From Effrenium voratum (Eukaryota; Sar; Dinophyceae; Suessiales; Symbiodiniaceae), in the NCBI GenBank assembly GCA_963377175.1, contig CAUJNA010001513.1, positions 937,677 through 1,001,676 of the forward strand: a stretch of 64,000 nucleotides of DNA, in the 5' to 3' direction. The translations under genes were made by a program, and so were the position numbers. Position 1 is the first letter of the stretch. Each line of letters begins with the position of its first letter. The notes beneath the pieces are model-generated. The model did no database searches, had not been told where the DNA came from, and worked only from the letters and a program-made list of their open reading frames with translations. Of this stretch, positions 25,761 to 36,592 are shown piece by piece.

Positions 25761-26529
25761 GGTCTATGCTGGTGCACCTCCGGAAGGGGGGGGTTAGTGA
25801 ATTGGAGGAAGCCCTACTGCGCCGATGCGCAGCTGCGAATTGCTGATGGATGAACAGAAAACCAACAAAAACACTGTTCACCGTGTAAAAACCATGCTGA
25901 AAGATTATGGGCGTGCCCAATGGAAAAACTAATGAAGAAGGTGGAGGAAAGGGTGCAATATCATATGATGAACACCATTGCGACCCTTAAGTTGTACGAC
26001 ACAGGATCTATAAATAGACCATTAAAAGAACGATATGAAAACGAATAAACAGGAATCTGGCATGCATGTAATTACTGCTCCAACTATGATCATCGCCATG
26101 ATTCGTTGCTTTTGGTAGGTGTCGGGGGTGATCCACAAAAGTTCAAGCGGGCCTTTTTGTGTCTTTTTTTTTGGGGGGGGACCCGCCAAAAGTGCGGCTT
26201 TCCTTTTGGATTCCCTTCAAAACAACCAAAAATAATTCCCCGAAAGAAGGAGAGCCCCGTCCACCAAAGAGGATCCACTCTCACATGAGTTGCTCCGTGC
26301 GCCCAGAAATGTGCGGAACACCGAGCATCTGAAAAGTCACTAACTGAGCCCTGGGCATTTCTTGGACTTCTTCTTGTTCATATGCTCATTGTCAACCTTA
26401 GCTTGGCACCTGCTGCTATTCATTCAGGCAACCCTATGCCACACAAGGTGGCAAGATTTGAGCCGGACAAGTACCTCGCATAAAAACCCTTACCCCAATA
26501 TGCAGTTCATTGCGCGGCACTCTTCATAG
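25761..26529. other. Stretch without a supported gene
   Basis: Mostly single-copy and AT-richer than its surroundings. At about 26140-26240 there is a weak relative of the family C element (GCCTTTTTGTGTC ... AACAACCAAAAATAATTCC). Confidence 0.4.
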
Positions 26530-27518
26530 GACCGTTGCCCCGCACCTGGAAGCGTGTGGGACTTCCGCGGGACTTGCGCAGAACTTGCGCGCGAGAAGTT
26601 GCCTAGCTTTCTACTCAAAAACCGCGCTGTCTTTCTTCTGGCTGTACAAGTGTTGCTTGCGGAGCAGCGTTTCCAAGGCGCAACGCTGAGGCAAGCGATG
26701 TGTGTTGACTCGACTGTTGTCGCAGCTGGACTGGCGCCTTCCTTGCAGCCCATGTCTTGCGCACTCGGTCCAAAACAATTTGGGACCATCCCCTACTCGG
26801 ATTGATGTTCGGCCAAGTTGGTGGTTGGCCACCTGTATCCCACGCTGGCCGAACACCAAGTAGACACATACAACTATTTGCTGCCAGGTTCTCAACACCT
26901 GAGATCCGTTACTTACATGTTGTGTGCTCACCAGCAGATCAGCAGATCCTTTTCACAGAGTATCCCCAGCCTTCATTTTGCCGAAGTGTGGTTCAAGACC
27001 CGAGATGCCATTTCTAGAGCCTGGTTCCTCAGCTTCGCCCGAGTCTCGTCTTCATTCAGCTTGCATAGCAAAGGTCAAGAGGCAAAGCAAAGCAAAGCGC
27101 AAAGCAAAGCGCAAAGCAAAGCGCAAAGCAAAGCGCAAAGCAAAGCGCAGCCCTGTCGTCCAAGGAGCTGTGTCTGAGGCCCAAGTGACCTCAGGATAGC
27201 CGACTCAGATAGCAATATGTGGGTGGCAGTGGTTGGCCAAGTTGGGCCGGCTGATCCCTGTTGAAGCGACACGGAAAGGATCCCCCAAAACAAACATGTG
27301 AGACATGGACATCCCATACTGCCAGCACAACGTATTGCCCGCAACACCGGCCCGCAAACGGGTGTCTTTGATTTCCAGCTACAAGTCTACCGCCAAGTCA
27401 AATCATGGTGCGTGTGCTCTTTGACCGAGTCACGTTGTGCTGCGGACGTGGCTGCAGCACCAAGTGGAGCGTGTTCGACACTCCCTGCTGTGTCTGCACC
27501 TTGTGCACGGATTGTTAA
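26530..27518 (+). CDS. Four-exon gene fragment with Cys-rich C-terminus
   Basis: Predicted exons 26530-26690, 26970-27073, 27200-27235 and 27379-27518, the last ending in TAA. Donors are GC (GAG before GCAAGC), GT (AAAG before GTCAAG) and GC (GTTG before GCCAAG); phases agree at all junctions. The first exon reads as a helical, leucine-rich block (LREKLPSFLLKN-like). The last carries a possible metal-binding cluster: CC-x3-C, then after about a dozen residues CC-x-C-x2-C-x2-C. The 36-nt exon is the weakest link. The N-terminus is missing and the family is unknown. Confidence 0.4.
27078..27152. repeat. 12-bp minisatellite (CAAAGCAAAGCG)n
   Basis: About six tandem copies, beginning only a few bases past the predicted donor at 27073, so the intron starts almost directly with the array. 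It is open in all frames. Confidence 0.95.
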
Positions 27519-27999
27519 TTGAAAAACTCATATCCTACGTTCGCATAAGGATGTACAGGTTGAACACATGCGGAAATGCAGATCCTTGTCGCAATGACTA
27601 AATGTTTGAGCTTGTGCATGTGTGCATGTCCACCAAACAAAAAACGAGGCTTGGTAATTGTAGATGACTCCAATACAGCTCTCCAAGATTGTACATGACG
27701 AACATAAAGCAAAGCCTATGCCTGCGTGGCGGCGTTTGAGGAGTTGTAGCCGCCGCTGCCACTGCTGCCACCTCTCGACAGTGAGCTTGTGAACAAGAAT
27801 GCTGTACGAGTAGGCGTTACTTTGCGGTGCAGTCCGACATAGTCCAACTCCAATGCGTTTGACAGTGTCAAATTTCAGGACCTCTTGGTCGAAAGGTCTC
27901 CACGCTGTAACATCAGAGTTTCATTTTTAATCCTTGAGATTCATGCAATCAAGTCGGTGCAAAATCCAAAAAAAAAGTAAAAACTTGGATTTGTAGAGC
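27519..27999. other. Stretch without a supported gene
   Basis: Single-copy spacer between two plus-strand gene models. An acceptor-like GGATTTGTAG at 27987-27996 precedes the ATG at 28000. Confidence 0.4.
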
Positions 28000-28849
28000 A
28001 TGCCAACATCCCCTCAAATGTTTTTGTTTGAAGAGGGTAACTTGCCCAGCGGTGTCCTGCCTGTGTTGGACATGGTGGCAGAGTGCACGGAGACCACTGT
28101 GGGTCCATCCAAGCTCTTGAGCCCGTGGCAAAGAGTCGATGCTGTGGGCAAGCGTTTGGTCCCGGCCTGCAATGGGAGTCTTTTTGTGAAGGTAACTTTG
28201 GTGGGTTCAAAGGAAAACAGCAAGGAAAACCACCAATGGAGGGGGGCAGGTCCTCTAGAAAAGACACACCCAAATTGCTTGAAAGCAAAAAAATAAAATT
28301 CACCCAGGCCATGTGTGATCTTTCAAACTTGAGCAGAGCTATATGCTGAAATCTGTGAAGAGCTCACCCAAAAAGCTTGAACACAAAGTGATACTGGTGG
28401 CCTCATTGTCCTCTTGCCGTGAGGGAAAGGCATTCTTTTTCAGTTCAATGCCTGAAAATATATTGGCACACCTTCGCATGGCAGGTTCCTGACTTTGGCT
28501 CCCTAGGCTGTTCATTGCGCGACCCCACCGGTATCAGCCAAGATGCTGCATGGTGGGCCCAAGCCTCAACAGAGACTGGGCTGAGAATTTCAGTGCGCTC
28601 TACCGATGCAAATGTAAATGGTGTTCCAACTCGGGTCTCGGCAAGCAACCTGGCAGCCCGAAGACATCCACAAGTGCTGATTACCTTCAGCTGGCCCCAT
28701 TATTCTACCATGATCAAAGTCAGCCCCTAATCCCAATCCCCGCTAAAATAGACTAAATGGGTGGTGCACCTACCCCAAAATGGGATCCCATTGGTTTTGA
28801 CCCACAGTCACATAAGCTTGTGCTGCAGTCCAGCGTCATCTTCTCGTAG
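28000..28849 (+). CDS. Three-exon gene, 155-residue protein of unknown family
   Basis: Exons 28000-28191, 28485-28718 and 28808-28849 give 64 + 78 + 13 codons and a TAG stop, all in phase 0. The ATG at 28000 follows a good acceptor, which would suit a trans-splicing site. Donors are AAG before GTAACT and AAA before GTCAGC. The reading has soluble composition: GVLPVLDMVAECTETTV in exon 1, and GLRISVRSTDAN and HPQVLITFSWPHYSTMIK in exon 2. The second intron (28719-28807, 89 nt) has the same limits as a short inverted-repeat element. I do not recognise a domain. Upstream exons cannot be excluded. Confidence 0.5.
28178..28275. mobile_element. Short inverted-repeat element, family C copy 2
   Basis: From GTCTTTTTGTGAAGG to AGAAAAGACACACCCAAAT, partly complementary ends. 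The interior CCACCAATGGAGGGGGGCAGG matches family C at 7411. Its left end overlaps the predicted donor at 28191/28192. Confidence 0.55.
28719..28807. mobile_element. Short inverted-repeat element, subfamily B copy 2, equal to an intron
   Basis: The right part CCTACCCCAAAATGGGATCCC and the end TTTTGACCCACAG match other B copies; the left end is degraded (TGATCAAAGTCAGCCC against GGGTCAAAAGCCCG). The predicted intron begins with GTCAGC at the left end and stops with CCACAG at the right end. Confidence 0.7.
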
Positions 28850-30418
28850 AGTTTGGGCGAGTCCAAGACATCGTAGGTGCTGGCCTCAGGATGTACCCGG
28901 AAATACTCAGCGGAGGGGGGCCGCCTTAAAACAGGTTTCTGCTACGGCTCTGGAGGGGCCCTTCTTGGAACAACGTCCAGTTCTTTCCCAAGCGCACCAT
29001 CTTCAGCCACGGCATTTCAAGTAAACATGATGTGCTGAAAGCATCGGAAGGTATCAGAAAGAAGAAGCACTATTCACCATCAACGTCACTAGTTTGGGAT
29101 TGTTTTGCCTAGTTTGCGCGCTTGCGTATGTGACAGAAAGGCATGGCGGCATGACTCATGCACGAGGTATCTTGCTGGCCCGGCATCCCCATGTTTAACA
29201 GTTCATCGCTTGACAGTTTGAGTTGCAAATGCTAAGCTCCTAGATTTGGATACGTCTGTTCTTCGGCCAAACTTGAGATGTTGCTCCAACAAGAATCTTC
29301 GCACCATCTATTGGAGCCACCCGCATTTTGCGGTCAAGACCTATGAATCCGCGACGGTGCAGCTTGACCATCCACACTTTCGCTAGTTCAGCTTGACCCA
29401 TGGCTCCAATGCCATGAGGTCTCGGCTGAGGTCCTGGCGATGTTGCTCTGGGCGCCTTTCAGGGAGTTGCCAGGAAACACCTTCCTCAGCACGGGTGCTG
29501 ACGACATGCGAGCACCCAAGAATCAGCAGTGAGAGAAATAGCGCCGGAGGGAATTCAAAGTTTTCAAGGGGCTCGATACTGGCGCCCGAAACCAACATGG
29601 GAAGCCGGGACGGGTGCAAAAAAATGTGCAACTTCGCATGTGTGTCCGCCCGAGCAGCCACTTCAGGGCACCCCAGAAGATCATGCTTGCCAGCGGCAGC
29701 CTCGGATGCCAGTCAAACAGACAGGCGGACGGCATGACCTTCAGTCATTGACGCAGTTCCCATACAGAGTATCCCCAACTTCTTGTTCTGCCCATTGCGG
29801 CAATGTTGTACAGTAATTATGCCAGTCATCACAAGGGGGAGAGCGCACCCTTCATTAAGACTCGATAGACTTGTTGAGGCCTGCTTCACAGGGAAAACAC
29901 ATGGTAAGTGCAGCATCAGCGATCAGGGCAGATCTGAGAAGAGCTGCACAGATTGATAGCTGTCGTGTGCAAAGATGTTGATGTTGCCAGCAAGCATGAA
30001 TTGACGTCATCCCTTCAACTTCTGGCATCTGCTTTCCAGAGAGTCGGGAAATCGCCGGACCTTGAACGGTCCATTGATATCTTCTGGCTGTAATATAGCA
30101 TCGTATAGTTCAAAGACGCACAATTGCGCGTTCTCCTTTGGTGGGGCGTCTCGTTCTCGCCACCAACGACTTGGGCAAGTCACGCTACGTAGCTGCTTGC
30201 AAGATAGGGCCGAAATCAAACCCCGAGGTGTTCTTGCAGGTGAGCTGCTCTGAAGTGTTCAAGTTCCTTGTATCATGTTCGTTGTATCTGGGATGATGAT
30301 CACAAATTCAAAAGGTCCAAGTCGCTTTCTGAGCATGGCTAAGAACTTCAGTAGGGCTGAAGCACATGTTATATCTTGAAACTATTTTTTTGCCACAGGT
30401 CTCAGAGACATTCGGACA
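28850..30418. other. Stretch without a supported gene
   Basis: Single-copy spacer between the plus-strand gene ending at 28849 and the minus-strand gene ending at 30419, that is, between two converging 3' ends. No repeat or firm exon seen. Confidence 0.4.
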
Positions 30419-31176
30419 TCAGCCGGGCAGCACCCGCCAGCCCAGCTCGCTACGCACGTTCTCAAGCTTCAGCCTTGGCTCTGGGGCTCTAAACCAACCA
30501 CAAAGCATCCGCCTGCAACTTGCACAGCTGAGCACTCACCTGAAAAAGGAAGAAAAGAACATGGGCCCCTTGAAAGCAAAATCCTGCAAGCATGCCGGAA
30601 GCTCCGAGCTGAGTTTTCCGGGGCCGAGCCAAGACATCTTGAACCTCGAGTGGAGCCGAGGGCCCGGCATTTCGAAGATGAGGCGTTCCAGATCATCGGT
30701 GTCCCAGTCCCCATCCTGCCGGTCGCTTCACGGTGCCTGTGGCTCAGGGCCACTACTAACGTCTGCGCAAAGAAAAGCTCGGGATTCCTCTGCAATACGT
30801 CCAAGGCAAAGAAGTATCTTTCAACGGACACAGGGTTCATTCCAGCTGTGGGCCTTCAAGACCAGACTCTCTGCGAACGCTTCCCCCTTTCAGACAAGGA
30901 GCCATGTAGGACTCGGCAAAGCCGAGACCTGGCGCGGATGTGGTCCTTCCCTTCTGTCACTTCTGTTCAACGTCACTACGTTGCGGAACCACGAGCACTG
31001 TCTCAAGGGATCGCGCCGCTCAAATACTTGGCGAACTGCAAGGACTAGGAACAGAATAGGGCCTGCACTCAAGCCGGAGAGGGCCGGAGCTAGGTTCATG
31101 AGCTCTGGACGCGGAAGTTTGGGAAAAGCCTTTGGAATTAGAATCACGGCTGTGTAAGCTGCTCATATTAAAACCG

Positions 31177-31216
<40 letters not shown>

Positions 31217-33242
31217 AATGCCCCGACAACGCAGGCTTGTGCGCTCGGTGTGCACGCTTGGAAAAATGTTGAACACTTGTGGAATGTACAAGGGTTGAAG
31301 AGCTTAAACAACCCCAACCCCCTCCTGGGGTTTTTCAACCCTCGGAAGCTTTGCACAACTTGCCTGGAACAATCCCAGCGCACCTCCCTCAAGCAGCACG
31401 CGCTGCAAAACGGACGGCTTCTTCACGATCTCAGCGAGCCAAGGAGGTCAAAGCCCACCAGACACAAAGGCTCGACAGAACAATAAAGACACCCATGCAC
31501 TATCAACAATAAGCCGAAACCAAATCCTAAATTTCTTAACATATTGCGTTCCAAGATAGCTTACCTTTCAAACATTTTCTGATTTCATGTTCTGCGTCAA
31601 GCAGCCGGTAGCCACACAGAGATTCAAACTCGCGTGAGTCCGCGGCCCAACGCACTGGCGGCAACTTCGCGTTGCCGGCGTACCAGTGCACTTCCTCGCC
31701 AGTGGCCTTCAAGCGACTGAGCTGGGCGTTTTCAAGTGACACGAATTGAGCGTGGTAAGCGTCAGAGGCCAATTCTATGACATGCTGTGAGTGCCTTGAG
31801 TGCCTTGATGACGGGCCGCTAGTCACGTGAATTCGGCTGAGTGGCACCCTGACACACTGGCTTGGGCACGAAGGGCGAGGTCTCCGCCTGCCCAGACAGT
31901 GATGCGGCGTCTTGACCGATGCCGCTAGTGGGGACGGGTCAATCGATTGTCCTTCTTTGGTCCTCAGAAGCACCCAAGGGCACCTGCATCTGCAATGATA
32001 CCAGCGAAATGAGGCCTACCCCGTCCAAACATGGTCCATGTTGGCAAGATCCGTAAGCCGGGCATCAGAAGTCAACAGATCTACTGCCAGCCATCCCCGG
32101 CCTTGGGCGGGTCAAAGTCCTCCTCAATGACGATCTGGCAGTGGCGAGTAAGGTGACGGGCGTAGCGCAGCAAATGCCAAGAGTTCGGCAGCAAAATGTC
32201 AACAAACATGAGTCTTCGGCACGCCCCTGATGCTGAAGGACCGCCGTGGATATGTGCATCTTGACGATTGTAAGCAGCCCACGTTGGTGTGTCGCGAAAT
32301 GAGGTCGCGCAGGGCAGAGTCATTGCCTTGGATAAACTCTGTACGAAAGCCTAGAGCATCCTTATGCCCTATGCCTTGGCCCAGCCCACACTCTGCGACA
32401 TGAAATCCTCGCTTGGTTCAACATCAGTTGACCGGCGGGACCGGTCGGTTGTCCCCAGCACCGGTCCAGGTCCTGAACTAACCCCAGCTGTGTTTTGCCA
32501 AGTTTCTGCCCAAGCGTTGCGCCACCTGCCACGGTTCTCCAAAACATGACCTTACGAACCTGTCCAGCAAACCCAAGTTTGGCCAGCATCATGCCACTGC
32601 GCCCTAATCAAATCAGCGCAAAGCAATGTCATGAAGTGGCAAGCCTGTTCAGTCGGAACTTGCGGTGTCAAACAGTTCAATCTACCTTGACAAGATCACC
32701 TGTGAGCGGGTGCAAGAGTTGCTTGCGTGGACACACTCTTCAAAAGGAGCCCTCATCAAGTCTTCTTCTGGCTAAGATAGTTGTTCTTAGTGGCCCCATG
32801 TCCATCCCCTTGCAAAAAATATGAGTACCAATCAAGTGTAGTTCATGAGCTAGTTTGAGTCATAGAACTGCACAATCTTGATCATCCTTGTCATAACCCT
32901 GTTGTCGGGAAGCATAAGCTCTCATAAAAACGTCCATGGGCGTTGCGATGGCTTATTGACCACACAGGCGAGCAAGGTAAACGCAGCTGTTCCATGGCTT
33001 TGAGAAGCCAACGAAGAGCCTTTGCAATGATCAGACAAACTACACCAAACAAGAAACAAGGCAAAACCCACACCCAGAAATCCAATGCACAAAAACGGAT
33101 GGGTATGTTTGTTTAGTTCTCCAAGTCGCAGAAAACAAAACTCCACGGGAATTTGTCTTTGTCTTTGCGTCTCTGCCTGCCGCAGCAGCAGCGCCCCGGC
33201 GGCGCCGGCGGCCAGAGCCTGCGGCAGCGCCGCCAGCGACAC
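30419..33242 (-). CDS. About ten-exon gene, unknown protein
   Basis: Exons in transcript order: 33242-33177, 33019-32966, 32596-32560, 32505-32375, 32338-32102, 31989-31963 (tentative), 31784-31565, 31158-30929, 30715-30540, 30473-30419 with a TGA stop. Phases agree throughout. Strong donors include AAAG before GTAAGC (31565) and TTCAG before GTGAGTGC (30540); GC donors follow 33177, 32375 and 32102. The acceptor of exon 31158-30929 lies behind a 35-nt T run. The product is roughly 410 residues: an Ala/Leu-rich start (ALPQALAAGAAGALLLRQ), a Ser-rich middle, a conserved-looking block with HWYAGNAKLPPVRWAADS, one hydrophobic segment (LSGLSAGPILFLVLAV) and an acidic block (WDTDDLERLIFEM). The 36-nt intron before 32338 is suspiciously short. 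No family recognised. Confidence 0.55.
31177..31211. repeat. A35 homopolymer (T35 on the gene strand)
   Basis: Thirty-five A on the plus strand. On the minus strand it is a T tract ending about 17 bases before the acceptor TATGAGCAG of exon 31158-30929. It therefore reads as an exaggerated pyrimidine tract rather than as a poly(A) tail of a retrocopy. Confidence 0.85.
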
Positions 33243-34594
33243 CTGGTGGGTGCTTGGAGCGTCGCCTTTTCCGCGCGGGGTGCGCATGATTTGTGAGGCT
33301 GTTTTGCGGGTGTTTCAGGTTGTTTGAGGTGTTTTGAGGGTGTTTTGCGGGTTTGTTGGCCGGTCACCCTGACAAGAACCCTGACTTCGCCAATCAAACG
33401 CAAGCAGCCACCACAGCAAAGAGCATCTTGACCAGCACCCAAACAGCATCCTCACTGCATCGCCAAACAAGCATGCTAGCAACTGCCACTGCAACTTGGG
33501 TACACCACCAAAACAGCACCGACACCAGCACCCAAGCAGCACTCGGACTAACACCAGCAGCAGCCCTGACCAGCACCGAGCACACCAAGCAGCACCCTGA
33601 CCAGCACCCACAAGCACCAGACCAGCACGCCAGCAACTGCCACCACCACACTAGAAAGCACCGCACCAAACCGCACCCTGACCAAGCTGCCAAACAAGCA
33701 CCGCCAGCAACTGCCACCGCACCTTGAGCAAACCTAAGATCACCGTGACCGTCACGAAAAAAGAGCCCTAGGGCCAGCAACAGCAACCTGCCAGACTGGC
33801 GTGTTCTTCTCTCTTAACAGGCTGCCCCGGAAGCTTAAGACTAAGAAGCACAACAGCATTAGTCTCGCAGGAATCTGCAGCGTGCAACTACTTGGCCAAG
33901 TTGATGCCCTCTGCTGCGCAATCCAGAATGGGGCATTGGGTCACTTGAGGGCGCGCTGAAGCTTCAGCACGCAACGCACGACAAGCGCAGTATGTTTAAA
34001 GTTCCCTATGCTCGCGAAAAAGGATCCTAATGCTCAATCCTGCGAAAGACGCGATACGGGCCATTGAAGCGCTGCATGCCAAGTTGCCAATCCAAGACTT
34101 ATTTTACTTGTACCATTTCAGTGCTGCTTCCGCTGTTAGGGGACTTCAACGTCCCCTCTTTCTAAAATGGACAATCTGCGGGTTGTATAGCGAAGTAGCA
34201 GTGATGCTGGTGCTTCTGCCCGTTGTGTGACTCCTGCTTTCGCTGGCAGTATTCCATTTGTCATGTTGTGCGAGGGTGGCCATGTTCAGAGTTCACGAAC
34301 TTGGTCCAAAAATGCAAAAGCTTACCTTTGAGGGTAGTCAACATCACTTTCATTGCGAGCCCTATCTGAACACGGCCACCCTCTCCGCTGCAGAGTGAAA
34401 ACAATTCCAGGGAAAACATGGATTCAACACACCACATGACCCAACTGCCAAGCGCACAGCAATAATTCCGTAAATCGCAATGAGGCAAACTAAATCCTGA
34501 ACTGGACATCTGCATCCTGACCAAGGGGCAAACATTCGATAAACATGTGACTTCCTGTCAACCCTGAACGTCCGTGCCCTCCTCTGCATGAAAT
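33243..34594. other. Spacer with minisatellite
   Basis: Holds the GCACCCTGACCAGCACC-type degenerate minisatellite at 33290-33730, with GTTTTGCGGGTGTTTGAGG units at its left edge. A tiny minus-strand block near 34035-34075 (RFNGPYRVFR) could be a microexon. Otherwise nothing supported. Confidence 0.4.
33290..33730. repeat. Degenerate minisatellite, GACCAGCACCC type
   Basis: Imperfect units around AGCACCCTGACCAGCACCCA with long stop-free frames on both strands. Confidence 0.75.
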
Positions 34595-35392
34595 TCACCA
34601 GCGTCCTGCTGCACGCCTTTCACACAAATACTTGGTACCTTTGCTGAGTCGCACGTTTGGGGTAGGTTGAGGGTCCAAATGCCTGTAAGCCTCGCCCCCC
34701 CCCTTCCGCTCAATCAGTGAGGGAACGAAAACCAACAGGGACCGGGCCATTGAAAGCCCAACGCGGCCGCTTTCGTCTGACGCCTCGCGCCTTGGAGGGA
34801 GGCCGGCCAAAGTCACTGAGCTGTGGCCTCTTCGGCGCGGGGTGAAGGGCAGGAGCGAAGGAAGTAGACCGTTCGAGCCTTGAAGTCTTGATCCATGCGA
34901 AACAGGAGTGACCCCCTACCAAGACTTCTGCGTCTTTGCTGTCGCAAAGCTTTCGATGCCAACGATCGCATGTGGGAAAGGGGCGCCAATTGGAAACAGC
35001 CCGTGCTGGCCTCGTGAGCGGCAACCGTGCTGGGGCCGGACGAGGTTGGAGAAATGCCTGCACTCTGACAGAGCAAACCAAGGTGCGACACGGTTGCCTT
35101 TCCTGGCTCCGAATCAAAAACCAGAGCCACAGAAACACCACAAAGGTTGTGCAGATTGCCGAACAAACGCATGCTCGGCAAAGTTTCAGGAATCAATTCG
35201 GCAATGTCCTTCAGTTGGAGTGGCTCGACATGCCAAACCATGTCAAATCCGCAGGCTGCACGTAAAATTATCACTATCCCGACATAGCAAGATATTTGAG
35301 CATGATGCCACGTACTCACACTTCCAATGCAACCGCAGCACGAGTGGAAGGGCACAGCAAAGAAGCAGAAACGCGCCCGGACGGCGCGTCAT
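34595..35392 (-). CDS. Three-exon gene with signal-peptide-like start
   Basis: Exons 35392-35320, 35255-34920 and 34815-34595 (TGA stop) give a 209-residue reading with agreeing phases. Donors are AAGT before GTGAGT and CTTG before GTAGGG; the acceptors are TTTTACGTGCAG and CACAGCTCAG. The first exon starts MTRRPGAFLLLCCALPLVLR, typical of a signal peptide or membrane anchor. The middle exon contains VEPLQLKDIAELIPETLPSM. A second hydrophobic stretch (MARSLLVFVP) is near the C-terminus. The introns are only 64 and 104 nt. The first exon could instead be internal, because an acceptor also lies 5' of its ATG. Competing open frames on both strands lower confidence. No family known. Confidence 0.4.
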
Positions 35393-35725
35393 GGCGTCGG
35401 TCAGGTTGGACCAGGAAAAATGTGCTGCGTGCGGAACTAATCATACCTTCCTTCGAGAGTGGTTGCTCCTGCAAAAGCGCCCTAAGAAATTGACGCTGCT
35501 GTAGAGTGCTCATCTGACACATTGCTGCGCAGCAGATTTTTTCGCAAGTGTCTTTCCCCGAAGCAAGAGCGATTGCTTCTCAAACGCAAGCAACATTGCC
35601 CTGCCGATTGCCTGGGTCATTCTTGGACGTGCAGCTCCTCCCCAATCTTATTTGGTAGCAGTCAAAGCGGCTGAGCCAAAAATTGCAGTTTGCCATTGCC
35701 GACAAATGCACAATATGGCGACATG

Positions 35726-35840
35726 TGGCCGTGGGTCAAAAGCCCGTACCCCCAGTGAACATCCCAATCCCCACTAAAATGGAGTAAAATGGGTGGTGCA
35801 CCTACCCCAAAATGGGATCCCATTGGTGTTGCCCACGGCC
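35726..35840. mobile_element. Short inverted-repeat element, subfamily B copy 3
   Basis: Outermost 9 bp are a perfect inverted repeat (GGCCGTGGG ... CCCACGGCC). The interior CCAGTGAACATCCCAATCCC and GGTGCACCTACCCCAAAATG are shared with copies at 2373 and 28719. It abuts the end of a minus-strand coding-like block at 35841. Confidence 0.8.
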
Positions 35841-36145
35841 CCGTTCAGCTCGTTGCACATTTTGCGTGACTGCGCCTTTGGCCTGAAATGCACTGCCAAT
35901 CGCTGAAATCCTCTCACGATGCAAACTCCCAACACCTCGCCCCGATCTTGAGCCACCCTGCGACTTTCCGTTGACGACTCTGCCGCTTGCCGCCTCGGAA
36001 CTGCCGTTGGACATTCGACCCCGTGCATGCGCCCCGGTGCATCCACACAAGCCTTCGAAACTGCAGTGGTGCAGGGAACCCGCCACAGAAGATATCCAGC
36101 TTTCAAACAATATGAAAACCGGCCACCCAAATAAACCTGTAGCAT
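35841..36145 (-). CDS. Coding-like block, frame unresolved
   Basis: A minus-strand block with two overlapping stop-free frames, one reading RVAQDRGEVLGVC then HFRPKAQSRKMCNELNG, the other a Ser/Gly-rich linker. It ends exactly at the subfamily B element, where GGGGCC before GTGGGC could be a donor. I could not choose the frame. Confidence 0.3.
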
Positions 36146-36155
36146 GGGTTCTCAC

Positions 36156-36592
36156 TCAAGACATCTCCTTCCCTAGCGCCGCATCTTCCGTCCGTGCCTC
36201 CCTCCGCGGGTTTCTGGCCCCGTCGCGTAGCAGCTCTGGCGCAGAGGGAGGCGCCGGAGATGTTCAGAATGCATGCCATTCTGCTCATCAAGTGGCCAGT
36301 CCCAATTCAGGCAACTCTGAGTAAATAATTTTGCCTCAAACGGAACTCGGTTGGCCTTGATTGAAGCATTTCGTATCACAGAAATCATCTCAATCCTTTC
36401 TGGTGCGAGTCTGCAGCCTTCCTGCCCATCACCGATGTCGTTTTTTGCGCTTGTCACGACTGTCGCGTTAGGCTGTCAAACCGGAGAACCCCATGGCCCG
36501 ACCTATTACCCCGTCGGCAACCCTCGACGTCCGGAGTCAACCTTGCCTTCGGCTCGGTCCCCACCTAGACTTTGCCGCAGGAGGGAGACCTG
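36156..36592 (-). CDS. Two candidate exons, one terminal
   Basis: Block 36592-36506 follows GTGCACTTTCAG and reads SLLRQSLGGDRAEGKVDSG. Block 36235-36156 follows GCGCCTCCCTCTGCGCCAG and reads LLRDGARNPRREARTEDAAL then a TGA stop. Their phases do not join directly, so an exon may be missing between them. The plus strand is also open across the second block, with its own acceptor. Confidence 0.35.

Noticed and set aside
30366..31157. Plus-strand open frame of 263 codons followed by A35, like a processed retrogene
   Set aside because: The minus strand explains the same interval better: four exons with agreeing phases and strong donors, and the A run is the pyrimidine tract of one acceptor. No relict spliced-leader sequence or duplicated flanks were seen.
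34908..35504. Plus-strand open frame of 198 codons
   Set aside because: It is antisense to the minus-strand model with a signal-peptide-like first exon and matching splice phases; no splice or start support on plus.
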